Notes: generated by a model from the letters alone, not told the origin. DNA of 64,000 bases from Sulfitobacter sp. THAF37 (GCF_009363555.1 NZ_CP045372.1:868001-932000); one strand, 5' to 3'; numbered from the stretch's first letter, positions 34,623 to 43,172 are shown. Translations and numbers: made by a program.

Positions 34623-35933
34623 TCATCGTGACAAAGTCAGAAACGCTTCAAAGCCCCTGTTGCTTGGATATCGTTCACCCCAAGCCCTTATCGTCGTGCC
34701 ATCAATGATCATTTCATTTTCAAAGACTTCGGAGCTTGGAATGAGTGAATCAATTGCGATATCTAAATTCTCGACAGCTTTTTCGCAAAGCAATGCACCA
34801 ATGACTCTGAACTTCTGGACTGCTTCGCCGCTGTCGAAGTCATCCATGAATTTTCCAGTCAGTTTGAGCGTAGTAACGACGCCCTCTTGTCCTTCGATGT
34901 AGAAGGCAGCTTTGCTCGGAAGGACATGGCTATCAAGGTCGACATATTCTGAACTGGCCCAGTATTCATCGTAGCCCTTGTGGTAGTCGTTTGTCCTCAA
35001 TCCCTTCTCTCTAAGGAACTCTCTGGCTTCAAAAGGGCTCCAGCCCTTCGTCGGGTCCACGTTTGGTGGAGCTTCTTCGTCTCTTTCGTAGTTGAGTATG
35101 TCGGTGATGATCTGGTCCACATCTGCATTGGTTTTTGCAGGGAGCGTGTGGAATTGGCGTGTTGCCCGCCGTAGAAGCCAGGGCCGCAACGGGAAGATCA
35201 GAAAGAAGCGTTTACGAGCATATTTTTTCAGTTCGTCAGACTGAAAGGCCTTTTGATCAATCTGAATACGGGCTTGTTCGACGTGCGAGCAGCAAAACAG
35301 TAGGTAGAAAACTGGGATGCTTCCGACGGTCATTAGGATCGGCAGGACAAAGTTGCGCCCCGTATCTGTTGTTAAGAACTGGTCTGGCTGTGACCAAATC
35401 GACGACACGGAGTTCCAGACCAAAACGGTTGCAAATGTTGCAAGGATTAATTCCAGCAGGACCTTTGCCTTCGCATACTCTGGTTTTGTTGCTGCAAAGG
35501 CCAGCGTGACCGCCAAGGAGAAGAGGATAGGGACCAAGACCAACTCGGTTACGAGGCTGAAACTGTAGGCAACCACGATGAACTCAAAGATGCCGCCGAG
35601 TTTTAAGCTGCCGCGAAACAGGTTGCGGAAATACTGATCATCTTCCTTCGATTGCAGTGCTCGTCCAGCAAAGACACATCCCCCCATCACGAACCACAAA
35701 ACTGTAGGTGGAAGCTGGGACTTCGACCAAAATCCTAACTCTGCCATTAGCCAGCACAGAACTGTCACGTTTAGGGCTACTATGCCGAAGAATAGTAAGA
35801 GCTTTGGAGCGATCAGTGTCTTTGCAACGCTCCAAAGACTGCTTCGGAGGTCTGCCCTGGATAGACAAAACAGGATGCCAAGGATGATCCACAGGCCAGC
35901 GGCAATTTCACGATTGTTGAAGGTTTCCTGCAA
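34623..35933 (-). CDS. multi-spanning membrane protein paired with the KAP NTPase
   Basis: 436 residues. About six hydrophobic segments occupy the first 215 (around 10-25, 42-65, 76-92, 112-140, 155-175, 192-212). The remaining half is hydrophilic and probably cytosolic: basic ARKRFFLIFPLRPWLLRR, then KGWSPFEAREFLREKGL and a beta-rich end. No family recognised. It is the upstream gene of a two-gene unit with the KAP NTPase. The start is odd: the frame opens after a TAA with AAAGGG and then ATC-AAT-ATC-GAA, with no ATG or GTG; the first usual start is the TTG at 35933, which has no ribosome site. Confidence 0.75.
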   Translation of the reverse strand: MQETFNNREIAAGLWIILGILFCLSRADLRSSLWSVAKTLIAPKLLLFFGIVALNVTVLCWLMAELGFWSKSQLPPTVLWFVMGGCVFAGRALQSKEDDQYFRNLFRGSLKLGGIFEFIVVAYSFSLVTELVLVPILFSLAVTLAFAATKPEYAKAKVLLELILATFATVLVWNSVSSIWSQPDQFLTTDTGRNFVLPILMTVGSIPVFYLLFCCSHVEQARIQIDQKAFQSDELKKYARKRFFLIFPLRPWLLRRATRQFHTLPAKTNADVDQIITDILNYERDEEAPPNVDPTKGWSPFEAREFLREKGLRTNDYHKGYDEYWASSEYVDLDSHVLPSKAAFYIEGQEGVVTTLKLTGKFMDDFDSGEAVQKFRVIGALLCEKAVENLDIAIDSLIPSSEVFENEMIIDGTTIRAWGERYPSNRGFEAFLTLSR

Positions 35934-36128
35934 CCAAGTGAGAAACTGTTCGATATTGATATCCCTTTAACTCGCAAAGTTAGGCATTCAACGGCATCGT
36001 AACTATGACCTGCATCTTGGCTCGAAGAATTTTCCACCGTGGCAAGGTGCGGACGGGGAAAGAGACAAATGTCCGCTCCCAGGACCGTCAACATAAGCTT
36101 TTCGCACGCGCAGCTAAAGACCGTTTTC

Positions 36129-37674
36129 GGCCCATTCTGTGGAAAAACACCCGTTCGCGAGCGCAGAATTCTGGCATCCGAAAGCGGCGCAAGCGCCTTA
36201 CCTGTCAGGCTGTCCGCACTTGCTGCGGTGCAGGAAATATCTTGGCCAGTTTCCTGAGGTTTTGGGCGGTGGCGGCGAGGAGGAATTCGTCCTTTGCCCC
36301 GCATGGACCACGTAATCGGAGCCTGTTCAGGCCGAGGATGCGCTTGAGGTGGGCGAATAGCATTTCGACCTTCTTCCTCAGCTTCATCGAGATCACGTAT
36401 TGCTCGGTTTTCGCAATGTCGCGGGCAACCTGGCGGGCGTCTTCATGTTCCTCGCGGGTGATCGACCGGAAGTCCATGTTGGGACAGCAACGCGACTTCG
36501 AGGGGCAGGCCTGGCAGGTGTGCTTCAGGCACCGGTATTTGGCGACGCCCTTGCCGGTCGGCCCGCGGTTCGGATCGGAGTAGTTCCGGCGGAATTGCTT
36601 CAGTTCGTGGCCTTCCGGGCAGATGTATTGATTGTTCTCGGCATCCCACTCAAAGTCGGCCCGGGTCCAGGTCCCGTCGCTGCGCCCCGACTTGTCGAAG
36701 ACAGGGATGTGCGGGGCAATTTTGCGGTCAACCAGCCATCCTAACATCGGCGCGGTGCCATAGGCCGTGTCCGCGATCAGGCGCTCTGGGTGCAAGTCGA
36801 ACTTGGCCTTCACCCGCTCAAGCATGGTCTTCGTCGATCCGACCTCGGCCTGACGGATCGACCTCGTGGCCTCCACGTCCACAATCACGCCATGGTCCGT
36901 ATCGATCAGGTAATTGTCGGAATAGCTGAAGAAAGCCGGACCTTTACGGGCCGCCGTCCACTGGCTGGCCGGGTCGGAATGCGAGGTAAACTTGGGCTGC
37001 ACCTCGCTGGCCGCGCCAAAGGCGACTTCGTCCAGGGTCTCCAGATACTCACGGACGGCCCGGGGCGCGTCGGCAGGGTCGATCTGCCCGGCGTCCCAAT
37101 CCTCTTTCGGCGTCGAGTTCTGCTTGTTGGCATCCGCTTCGATCAGACTTGCGTCGACCGCCATGCGCTGCCCGCTGACCAGGCCCTCAGCGATGCACCG
37201 TGCGACCGTCACCTCGAACAGATGGCGCAGCAACTCGCTGTCCCGGAACCGCCCGTGTCTATTCTTGGAAAATGTCGAGTGATCGGGAACTCGGTCGGCG
37301 AGGTCGAGGCGGCAAAACCAGCGATATGCCAGGTTCAAATGCACCTCTTCGCACAGCCGCCGCTCCGACCGGATGCCGAAGCAATAGCCGACCAGCAGCA
37401 TCCGGATCAGCAACTCGGGATCGACCGAGGGGCGGCCCGTGTGACTGTAGAACTCTGCAAGATGGGCACGGATACTGCTCAGGTCGACGAAGCGGTCGAT
37501 GGACCGAAGCAGGTGATCTTGCGGGACGTGATCTTCCAGCGAGAACTCGTAGAACAACGCCGGCTGCGCTTCCTGCCTCGGTCCCATCATCGCCATTCCT
37601 CCCGCCCAATGTCGGAATTGAATCAGCAGGATGCCCATCGATCAAGCGTGAGTTTTTCAACAAAATACGCCCTT
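36129..37674 (-). mobile_element. IS1182-family insertion sequence (about 1.55 kb)
   Basis: Imperfect terminal inverted repeats: the left end reads GGCCCATTCTGTGGAAAAAC and the right end, inward, GGGCGTATTTTGTTGAAAAA. It holds one transposase gene. GC is higher than in the island around it. Exact outer ends are uncertain by a few bases and no target duplication was established. Confidence 0.75.
36205..37590 (-). CDS. IS1182-family transposase
   Basis: 461 residues. The N-terminal part has FYEFSLEDHVPQDHLLRSID and RPSVDPELLIRMLLVGYCFGIRSER; DHSTFSKNR precedes the DDE domain, with MAVDASLIEADAN (first Asp), LIADTAYGTAPMLGW (second Asp) and KVEMLFAHLKRILGL (Glu region). A cysteine-rich segment CQACPSKSRCCPN matches the family zinc-like insertion. 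GGGAGGA six bases before the ATG at 37590 sets the start. Apparently intact. Confidence 0.9.
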   Translation of the reverse strand: MMGPRQEAQPALFYEFSLEDHVPQDHLLRSIDRFVDLSSIRAHLAEFYSHTGRPSVDPELLIRMLLVGYCFGIRSERRLCEEVHLNLAYRWFCRLDLADRVPDHSTFSKNRHGRFRDSELLRHLFEVTVARCIAEGLVSGQRMAVDASLIEADANKQNSTPKEDWDAGQIDPADAPRAVREYLETLDEVAFGAASEVQPKFTSHSDPASQWTAARKGPAFFSYSDNYLIDTDHGVIVDVEATRSIRQAEVGSTKTMLERVKAKFDLHPERLIADTAYGTAPMLGWLVDRKIAPHIPVFDKSGRSDGTWTRADFEWDAENNQYICPEGHELKQFRRNYSDPNRGPTGKGVAKYRCLKHTCQACPSKSRCCPNMDFRSITREEHEDARQVARDIAKTEQYVISMKLRKKVEMLFAHLKRILGLNRLRLRGPCGAKDEFLLAATAQNLRKLAKIFPAPQQVRTA

Positions 37675-37982
37675 TCGGTAATTCTCCTCCCAGAAATCGC
37701 GCCGCAAAGCTGTACAAAGGCCGAGGTGACACTCACGACACCTTTTCAATGCGTTCTTGTGGCCCACGAATTTCATCGAGAAGAAGAGCGTAGTGGAACC
37801 GAAAGACTCGTAAACAGACTGAAATTCTTGCTGGTAGCTTTTAGATGTGGCTGATGTGTGTGGTAGACGCGTGTAGTTTTTCACACTGGCATCAAGAGTT
37901 CACATCAAAAATCAACATTTTGGGCGACTTTTTGCTTGTTGAAGGAGGCTCAGGGATGCTCCGTCGCGTCTTAAAGCGTGAG

Positions 37983-38000
37983 TCCACAATCAGGTCCACA
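37983..38000 (+). repeat. right copy of the 18-bp direct repeat near the island ends
   Basis: TCCACAATCAGGTCCACA, one base different from 26807-26824, 58 bp inside attR. Confidence 0.5.
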
Positions 38001-38057
38001 CATTCGATTTACACCTATTTACCTTGTTGATATCATTAAAATTATAATTGCACATAG

Positions 38058-38075
38058 GTCCTCTCCTGGGCACCA
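38058..38075 (+). repeat. attR: duplicated tRNA-Leu 3' end
   Basis: GTCCTCTCCTGGGCACCA, identical to 26729-26746. The bases before it (TTGCACATAG) cannot form the rest of a tRNA, so it is only the target duplication at the island's right end. Confidence 0.85.
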
Positions 38076-38140
38076 CTTCCCTCAGAAATAGTCATGTAGA
38101 TCATCTTGATATTCATAGAGCCGAACCCGCGGCTCACCAT

Positions 38141-39418
38141 TTAATCCACTTCTGGTTCCAACCGTTTCGAACCCGTTTCCTCTAAAGCCAATAGTGCAGC
38201 AAGAGATGCTGGAAGCTGGTATGCATCATTCATTCTGTCAAATTCCTGCCCGTACTCCAGGTAGATATCCAAAAACTTCGAATTAAGCTGAGGATTTACA
38301 TATGTATGGACCTTGTCCGCCCATGGTTCGTACCAATGCTGCGGTATATAGAGCCTTTGCTTCGGCAAATGACCTCGCTGCGACAGTAGGAAAATGCAAT
38401 GTCTCATTTCGCGTACAATGACTTCCCTATTATTTCGAAAGCCAAACTGTCGCTCTTCGTTTTTTCGATTTGCTCTCACAAACCGCCTTACGAGCGACTT
38501 GAACAATTCTGTAGAGCAATGATCAGTGTAATCAATTCCATGAATCGCTTTGATCAGCGAGATGTGCAGGTTCTTTTCCTTGGGAGCATCCTTTTCTGTA
38601 CTGTATTGACCCCGGTATAGATCGGGATATCGCTCAGACAGGATCCGCTGAGTAATGTTATACGGGAGTACGGATTGAGGTGCGTGAAGCTCCGTCGAAG
38701 TACCCAAGGACTTGAGCAAAGCGTTGAGGCGTTTGAGAGCGAAGGGTGACCCGTACGAAGAATATCGGTGCAAGGGGCGGTTTAGATGCGCCTCTCCCAA
38801 CCCACTTCCATGATAGATATTGTTTGGTAATTCCATCATGGCGGGCAGCATTCTCGACGTGAGGCGTTTACCAATCGTCTCGATCGACCGGACATTCTGC
38901 AGGCCCTCAATCAGCCTCGATGAATTTGCGCTAACGATTTTTGGCGAAAGCCCAAGCTCTCTCAAAGTTCCGAGCATCAAACGGCTGTCTTTGCCTCCTC
39001 CCATCGTAACTATGTTGCCACCCAGTGAGGTGTCGAAGTTCAATTCGGTTCTTTCGGTTGTTACTCTGATATCAAAACCGAGTTGCGGTCCTATTGCTTC
39101 AAAATACGCGGCAACCCTATCTGAAACCGCAAAATCGAAAGAAAACTCAACCAAACCAGAGAATTTACCAAAGACTGGTCCGCCTATGTTGGTCAACTCA
39201 AGAAGAGGGTATAGTCCATCCCAAATCGGATGATGTTTGATGGCACCAGCCGGATCTTGGAATCCGAAAGTGTAGTCTTCCGACCCTTGTTCCCAGCTCA
39301 CGTTCGCAAGAAATTTGTAGGTATCAGGCGTTTTCCGAGGCTTATGAACAAAGACTTTGACGGTAGCGCTTGGGTCAATCGGAACAGATCTTTTCTGCTG
39401 GTTGATCGCATTTCGCAT
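38141..39418 (-). CDS. orphan PP-loop ATPase-like protein
   Basis: 425 residues. IVTMGGGKDSRLMLGTLRELGLSPK near residue 140 is a PP-loop (SGGxDS-type) AMP-forming nucleotide site, preceded by about 130 residues of unknown fold and followed by a long helical part. AAAGG six bases upstream supports the ATG at 39418. PP-loop enzymes adenylate substrates (QueC, TilS, asparagine synthetase); the size and the GGGKDS form also recall MurL-type UDP-MurNAc-peptide epimerases, but I cannot confirm this. GC is clearly lower than in the tad genes beside it, which suggests transfer. It lies just outside attR, so it is not part of the tRNA-Leu island as now delimited. Confidence 0.55.
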   Translation of the reverse strand: MRNAINQQKRSVPIDPSATVKVFVHKPRKTPDTYKFLANVSWEQGSEDYTFGFQDPAGAIKHHPIWDGLYPLLELTNIGGPVFGKFSGLVEFSFDFAVSDRVAAYFEAIGPQLGFDIRVTTERTELNFDTSLGGNIVTMGGGKDSRLMLGTLRELGLSPKIVSANSSRLIEGLQNVRSIETIGKRLTSRMLPAMMELPNNIYHGSGLGEAHLNRPLHRYSSYGSPFALKRLNALLKSLGTSTELHAPQSVLPYNITQRILSERYPDLYRGQYSTEKDAPKEKNLHISLIKAIHGIDYTDHCSTELFKSLVRRFVRANRKNEERQFGFRNNREVIVREMRHCIFLLSQRGHLPKQRLYIPQHWYEPWADKVHTYVNPQLNSKFLDIYLEYGQEFDRMNDAYQLPASLAALLALEETGSKRLEPEVD

Positions 39419-39706
39419 TTCTGGCCTTTCGTTTCCTAAGGTCTCAAGAGAGGCAATACCGTAAATGATCCGCGTTTCCCCCTAGGCCGCAGCCTTCACC
39501 TTCCCACGTCACATAGAACATGATAGCCGCGATGTCTTGTATCGGAGCGGACAACAAACCAAAAAATAGGGTACTCAACCTCTTGGTCGACATAGCTCTG
39601 ACTGGCTGTGCCTGAAAGGCTATGTAAGAAAACGATCCTTTCAGAGGCACGGCCTCAGCACGTCCGCAGATATGTCTGGCGGGACATCCCGCTCGTGCCG
39701 GCGCGA

Positions 39707-40210
39707 TCAGGTGGCAAAGGCCTGTGCGATGCTTTCCCCGAAGGCGACAAAGGCCAGCCCCGCCATGCCGATGCTCAGGCCCAGTGGGTACCGGCTGTGG
39801 TCGCGCAGGCTGCGCCAGCGGGTGCGGGTCCGGTCGGTCAAGGCACGCAGCACCATCAGCATCACGACGCCCAGAACGATCCCGACAGAGAAAAGCAGCC
39901 CGAAGACTGGCAAGGTCGAGGTCGGAATCAGCAGGGTAAGCGCCGCCATCAGTTTTACATCGCCACCGCCCATGAGGCGCGCCGCGAAGAGCGCCAGTCC
40001 GGCTGCAAAAACGACAGACGCCGCCAGCATGCGCCACAGGATCTCGGGCAGCGGCTCTGTCAGCGCCAGTGTCACCCCGGCAACCACCAGGAACAGCCCC
40101 ACCAGCACATTCGGTATCCGCATCAGACGCAGGTCATACAGGATGACCGCAACCAGAAGGGGCATCACCAGCCAGGCGACCGGAACGGCGATTTGGGAAA
40201 TCCCGGTCAC
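39707..40210 (-). CDS. cpaA: Flp/Tad prepilin peptidase
   Basis: 167 residues, four to five membrane helices, the compact A24-type prepilin peptidase without the N-terminal methylase domain. The two catalytic aspartates are in YDLRLMRIPN (near 26) and MGGGDVKLMAAL (near 83). It cleaves Flp and the TadE/F pseudopilins behind the glycine. It starts with GTG overlapping the stop of the LuxR gene. About 57 bases beyond its stop, GTGCCT-GAAAGG (39608-39619) and CCTTTCAGAGGCAC (39637-39650) form a bulged hairpin that may end the transcript. Confidence 0.9.
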   Translation of the reverse strand: MTGISQIAVPVAWLVMPLLVAVILYDLRLMRIPNVLVGLFLVVAGVTLALTEPLPEILWRMLAASVVFAAGLALFAARLMGGGDVKLMAALTLLIPTSTLPVFGLLFSVGIVLGVVMLMVLRALTDRTRTRWRSLRDHSRYPLGLSIGMAGLAFVAFGESIAQAFAT

Positions 40211-41058
40211 GCAACCATGCCGTCAGGGTCGTTGATCAGGGCGATCAGCTCTACCTGACCGGCGGTCTGCGTCTTGGAATAGATGTTTCCCAGATGGGTG
40301 CGGACCGTCGTCACGGACAGGTTGAGCTCTTCGGCGATGTCCTTGGCCTTTTGTCCGGCGACAAGCAGATGGCAGACGCGCTGCTCGGCCCGACTCAGGC
40401 CGCAGGGGTTGTTGCTGCTGAGGATGCCGGAGGACGGCACCTGCGACCCAGAGCTGCGGCTTCTGATATTTGACAGGGTGATCCGGGTGATCAGGCCGGG
40501 CGCCCGCATTTTCCAGGCCTCCGCCAGGGCCGCGCTGACCAGAACGGGCGGTATATCCGGATTCAGGCTGGGCACAGTGTCGAATATCATCTCGATGATA
40601 TCCAGCTCACCCGACCGGTCGGCGAGCACGATCAGGACGACGTTCAGGATGTCATCGCGCGGACCCCACTCTGCGGCGGCATCGCTGTCGGCGAAACCGT
40701 CTTCCTTTCGCAGATCGCTGAGGCTCATCATGGTGCCGGGAAAAATCTCTTCGCTTCGGGTGGCCCGAAGATACATGGCCAGCGTGCCCCTGCTTTTTTC
40801 CGGTGCAAAGCTCTCGCCGCGTCTGGCGGCGGCGGCGATATGAACGGACCGGCCGTCCTTGTAGCGATAGAACGAGATGTTGCGCGCCGAGGTCTGTCGC
40901 GTGAAAATGTTGATCACGTCGTCCAGCGGGGCATGACCTGCGATCGCCGCGTGCCAGTCATTCAGAAGTGCAAAGCACCGCGCGATCCGGTTGTGCGTGT
41001 CCGTTGAGTTCGGGAACGGGACGACATCCGTGCGGTCTCTGACAACATGCCTTCGCAT
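40207..41058 (-). CDS. LuxR-type transcriptional regulator at the tad locus
   Basis: 283 residues. The C-terminal 65 form a LuxR/GerE helix-turn-helix: LSRAEQRVCHLLVAGQKAKDIAEELNLSVTTVRTHLGNIYSKT. The N-terminal 200 residues are of mixed alpha/beta composition with no phosphorylatable receiver motif, and may bind a ligand or be constitutive. Translationally coupled to cpaA (4-base overlap) and divergent from flp, so it probably regulates the pilus genes across the shared intergenic region. Confidence 0.82.
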   Translation of the reverse strand: MRRHVVRDRTDVVPFPNSTDTHNRIARCFALLNDWHAAIAGHAPLDDVINIFTRQTSARNISFYRYKDGRSVHIAAAARRGESFAPEKSRGTLAMYLRATRSEEIFPGTMMSLSDLRKEDGFADSDAAAEWGPRDDILNVVLIVLADRSGELDIIEMIFDTVPSLNPDIPPVLVSAALAEAWKMRAPGLITRITLSNIRSRSSGSQVPSSGILSSNNPCGLSRAEQRVCHLLVAGQKAKDIAEELNLSVTTVRTHLGNIYSKTQTAGQVELIALINDPDGMVA

Positions 41059-41393
41059 TGTTTGATCTCCGATTCTTCGACTGGCTCCGACATGCAGAAC
41101 CTTTCATCCCATGGACCACCCAAATATGGCGAAAATGGGGAGCCCAAGCTGCAAGTACAGTCGAACCCGGGTCGTTATATATGATGTGGCCTTCTTGCAC
41201 GCCCGGCCACAAACGGAACGTCGCATCGCCACATTCCGGACCGAACCGCCCTGAAATGGCCCCTAACGCTCATCATGCTGAACGATGTGTTACCAAATCT
41301 CTCGCGGTAAATTTCATTTCATCAGCGGCCCAGAACGACAGCGGGTCATAAAGATTACGGTCTGGTTAGGCCAACATACAAGGAACTGAATAC
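41059..41393. promoter_or_regulatory. divergent promoter region between the LuxR gene and flp
   Basis: 335 bp without a gene, separating the two divergent tad transcripts. It is expected to hold both promoters and the regulator's operator; no clear -35/-10 pair or dyad could be fixed by eye. CAAGGAA lies eight bases before the flp ATG. Confidence 0.5.
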
Positions 41394-41594
41394 ATGACGA
41401 AGACACTGAAGAAACTGATCACCCGCCTGCAAAGCTGTGATGAGGGCGCGACACTCGTCGAATACGGTATCGCACTGGGCATTGCCGTCAGCGTTGGCGC
41501 CGGCGCCCTGCTGACCCTGGGTGGCGACGTCAATACAAAGTTCACCGACGCCAAGGATGCCGTCAACCAGACTGCGCCGGCCGAAGGCGGATAA
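41394..41594 (+). CDS. flp: Flp-type pilin
   Basis: 66 residues with the Flp prepilin signature: a short basic leader, cleavage after G18 (DEG|ATLVEYGIAL), Glu at +5 and Tyr at +6, then one hydrophobic helix and a small Gly/Ala-rich end. It is the major subunit of the Tad pilus. A stem-loop 31 bases after its stop separates it from tadG. Confidence 0.93.
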   Translation: MTKTLKKLITRLQSCDEGATLVEYGIALGIAVSVGAGALLTLGGDVNTKFTDAKDAVNQTAPAEGG

Positions 41595-41625
41595 TACCGC
41601 GCGGCATATTTTCAGATTGTGAGAC

Positions 41626-41662
41626 GCGCCAATCGGCACCTGTTGGTGTGGCCGGTTGGCGC
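41626..41662 (+). promoter_or_regulatory. intercistronic stem-loop after flp
   Basis: GCGCCAATCGGC pairs with GCCGGTTGGCGC over 12 bp (one T-G wobble) with no T run behind it. Such hairpins after pilin genes stabilise the pilin mRNA or partly terminate transcription, giving more pilin than assembly proteins. Confidence 0.55.
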
Positions 41663-41711
41663 TGCTCGCCCCTCCGCAAGGAATGTTTAACGATTTAGTA
41701 CAGGTATCCCA

Positions 41712-43172
41712 ATGCTTCCCACAGCGGCACTCAATGATTTCGGCAAGGACGAGCATGGCGGTGTCCTTCTGCTCTGGGCCGCTTGCGTGGTCATGGTTCT
41801 GGGATTTTTCGGCCTGATCTTTGATACGGGTCGCATGGCTGCCACACAGTCTGAGCTGCAATCCTACGCCGACAGCGTCAGCCTGGCCGCCGCGGCAGAG
41901 CTTGACGGCAAATCCGACTCGATCAACCGGGCGACCTCTGCCGCCGCGGGGTTGATCACCGATTCACAAACATTTGCCGATGGCGCGCGGGCGCTCGATT
42001 TCGCCAACGATGTGACACTGGTGTTCTACAAGCCCGACTCCGACGGTAAATTTCGGCGCGCCGCCGCACTGGAAACCACCAACAGCCACGCGGCCCGTTT
42101 CGTCGAGACACGCATCCGCGACCGCGATGTCAGGGCCGCCGTGACGGCCGCATTCAGCTCCCTTACCGGCGAAGAGACCCCGGACAGCACTGTGTCTGCC
42201 AGCGCCGTTTCGGGCTTCTCGCTTGAGGCCTGCAATGTGGCACCGGTGGCCATGTGCCTGCCCTCGGTCGACTTCGACGCCGCGTCGAACATCGGCAAGA
42301 CGCTGGAGCTCAAGCTGGACGTGAACCTCAGCCAGCTGATCCCCGGACAACTGCGTGCCGTCCATACCCTGACCGATTCTCTGGATGGGCTGGAAGTATG
42401 CGCGGGCCTTCTGGGCCGCAGCCTGAACGCTTGCCTTCTGGCCGCGCGTCAGCCCGAAACCGCCTGCGCCGGTGGCGGCGGACTGCACCTTACTGCCGAT
42501 GTCTCGGGCAGCGACCTGAGCAACGCCATCAACACACGCTTTGGCAAATTTCGCGGGATCGCCTCGGGCTTTGCCAACAACCCCGACTTCAGCGCCGCAC
42601 CGAACATCCTCACCGGCCTTCTGGGCGCCACCGGCCTTTGCCTGCCGATTGGCGACCTGCTGAACCTGGGCAATGACGAAATCGGCCTGCCCACAGACGA
42701 CTGCTTGGTCAGCGGCGGCTGTTCGGTCAAGGGAAATGGCGTGTGGGAAGCCGGTCGCGCCGCCTATATCGAGGCGCATTACGACGGCGAAGACCCGCAC
42801 CCCGAGGCGCGGACCCGCTTTGAATTTTATCAGGCCGAGATCGACGCCGCCATCGCGGCCGAATCTGAACCCCTGCTGGGTGCCGTAGGCGGCCTGCTGG
42901 GTGGTGTCGTTTCCGAACCGGCGATGTGCGCGCCTCAGCCCAACAAGGACATCAAGCGCCGCCTGATGGTGGTTGCCGGGATCGACTGCCTGTCGGCTGA
43001 ACTGGATGCCGCCGTCACCGTGCCCCCGGTACAGCAGTTCTTTGAAGTGTTTACCCTAGGCCCTGCCGAGAATGGCCTGCTGAACGTAGAGATTACCGCC
43101 TGTCTCGGCGGCGACTGCGGCGGCGGCAACCTGGATACGGAAGTGGTGGATGTGGTGAGGTTGGTCGAATGA
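41712..43172 (+). CDS. tadG: TadG-like pilus assembly protein
   Basis: 486 residues. The N-terminal TadG/TadE-like membrane segment (GGVLLLWAACVVMVLGFFGLIFDTGRMAATQSELQSYADSVSLAAAAEL) is the Tad Flp-assembly N-domain that replaces a classic pilin signal. The long periplasmic part has many cysteines (for example CLLAARQPETACAGGGG, CLVSGGCSVKG, CLGGDCGGG), pointing to disulfides; I see no von Willebrand MIDAS motif. Its stop overlaps tadE by four bases. Confidence 0.82.
   Translation: MLPTAALNDFGKDEHGGVLLLWAACVVMVLGFFGLIFDTGRMAATQSELQSYADSVSLAAAAELDGKSDSINRATSAAAGLITDSQTFADGARALDFANDVTLVFYKPDSDGKFRRAAALETTNSHAARFVETRIRDRDVRAAVTAAFSSLTGEETPDSTVSASAVSGFSLEACNVAPVAMCLPSVDFDAASNIGKTLELKLDVNLSQLIPGQLRAVHTLTDSLDGLEVCAGLLGRSLNACLLAARQPETACAGGGGLHLTADVSGSDLSNAINTRFGKFRGIASGFANNPDFSAAPNILTGLLGATGLCLPIGDLLNLGNDEIGLPTDDCLVSGGCSVKGNGVWEAGRAAYIEAHYDGEDPHPEARTRFEFYQAEIDAAIAAESEPLLGAVGGLLGGVVSEPAMCAPQPNKDIKRRLMVVAGIDCLSAELDAAVTVPPVQQFFEVFTLGPAENGLLNVEITACLGGDCGGGNLDTEVVDVVRLVE

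Larger units (their letters stand above)
26729..38075. mobile_element. integrative genomic island at tRNA-Leu(CAG), 11.3 kb
   Basis: Bounded by an 18-bp direct repeat (the tRNA 3' end and its copy). Directly inside the left boundary is the N-terminal half of a tyrosine-type integrase. Base composition falls visibly compared with both sides. Content in order: integrase fragment, IS3-family copy 1, broken nuclease gene, two small unknown genes, truncated ORF, IS3-family partial copy 2 (inverted), frameshifted serine recombinase, intact KAP NTPase and membrane partner, IS1182-family element, and an apparently empty right arm. With the integrase catalytic half missing, the island cannot excise by itself. 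Confidence 0.85.
37675..38140. other. island right arm without a recognisable gene
   Basis: AT-rich stretch between the IS1182 element and the PP-loop gene. It holds the right copy of the 18-bp arm-like repeat (37983-38000) and the attR copy (38058-38075). No ORF with a plausible start is seen; a minus-strand frame at 37657-37884 crosses the IS end and is not credible. Confidence 0.5.

Noticed and set aside
38040..38075. A second tRNA-Leu at the right island end
   Set aside because: Only the last 18 bases match; the upstream sequence cannot form the D, anticodon or 5' acceptor parts.
32375..39418. KAP NTPase plus PP-loop protein read as a Qat-type (QatA/QatC) defence system
   Set aside because: No QatB or TatD-like QatD is present, the PP-loop protein is not clearly QueC-like, and the two genes are separated by the membrane gene, an IS1182 element and the island border.
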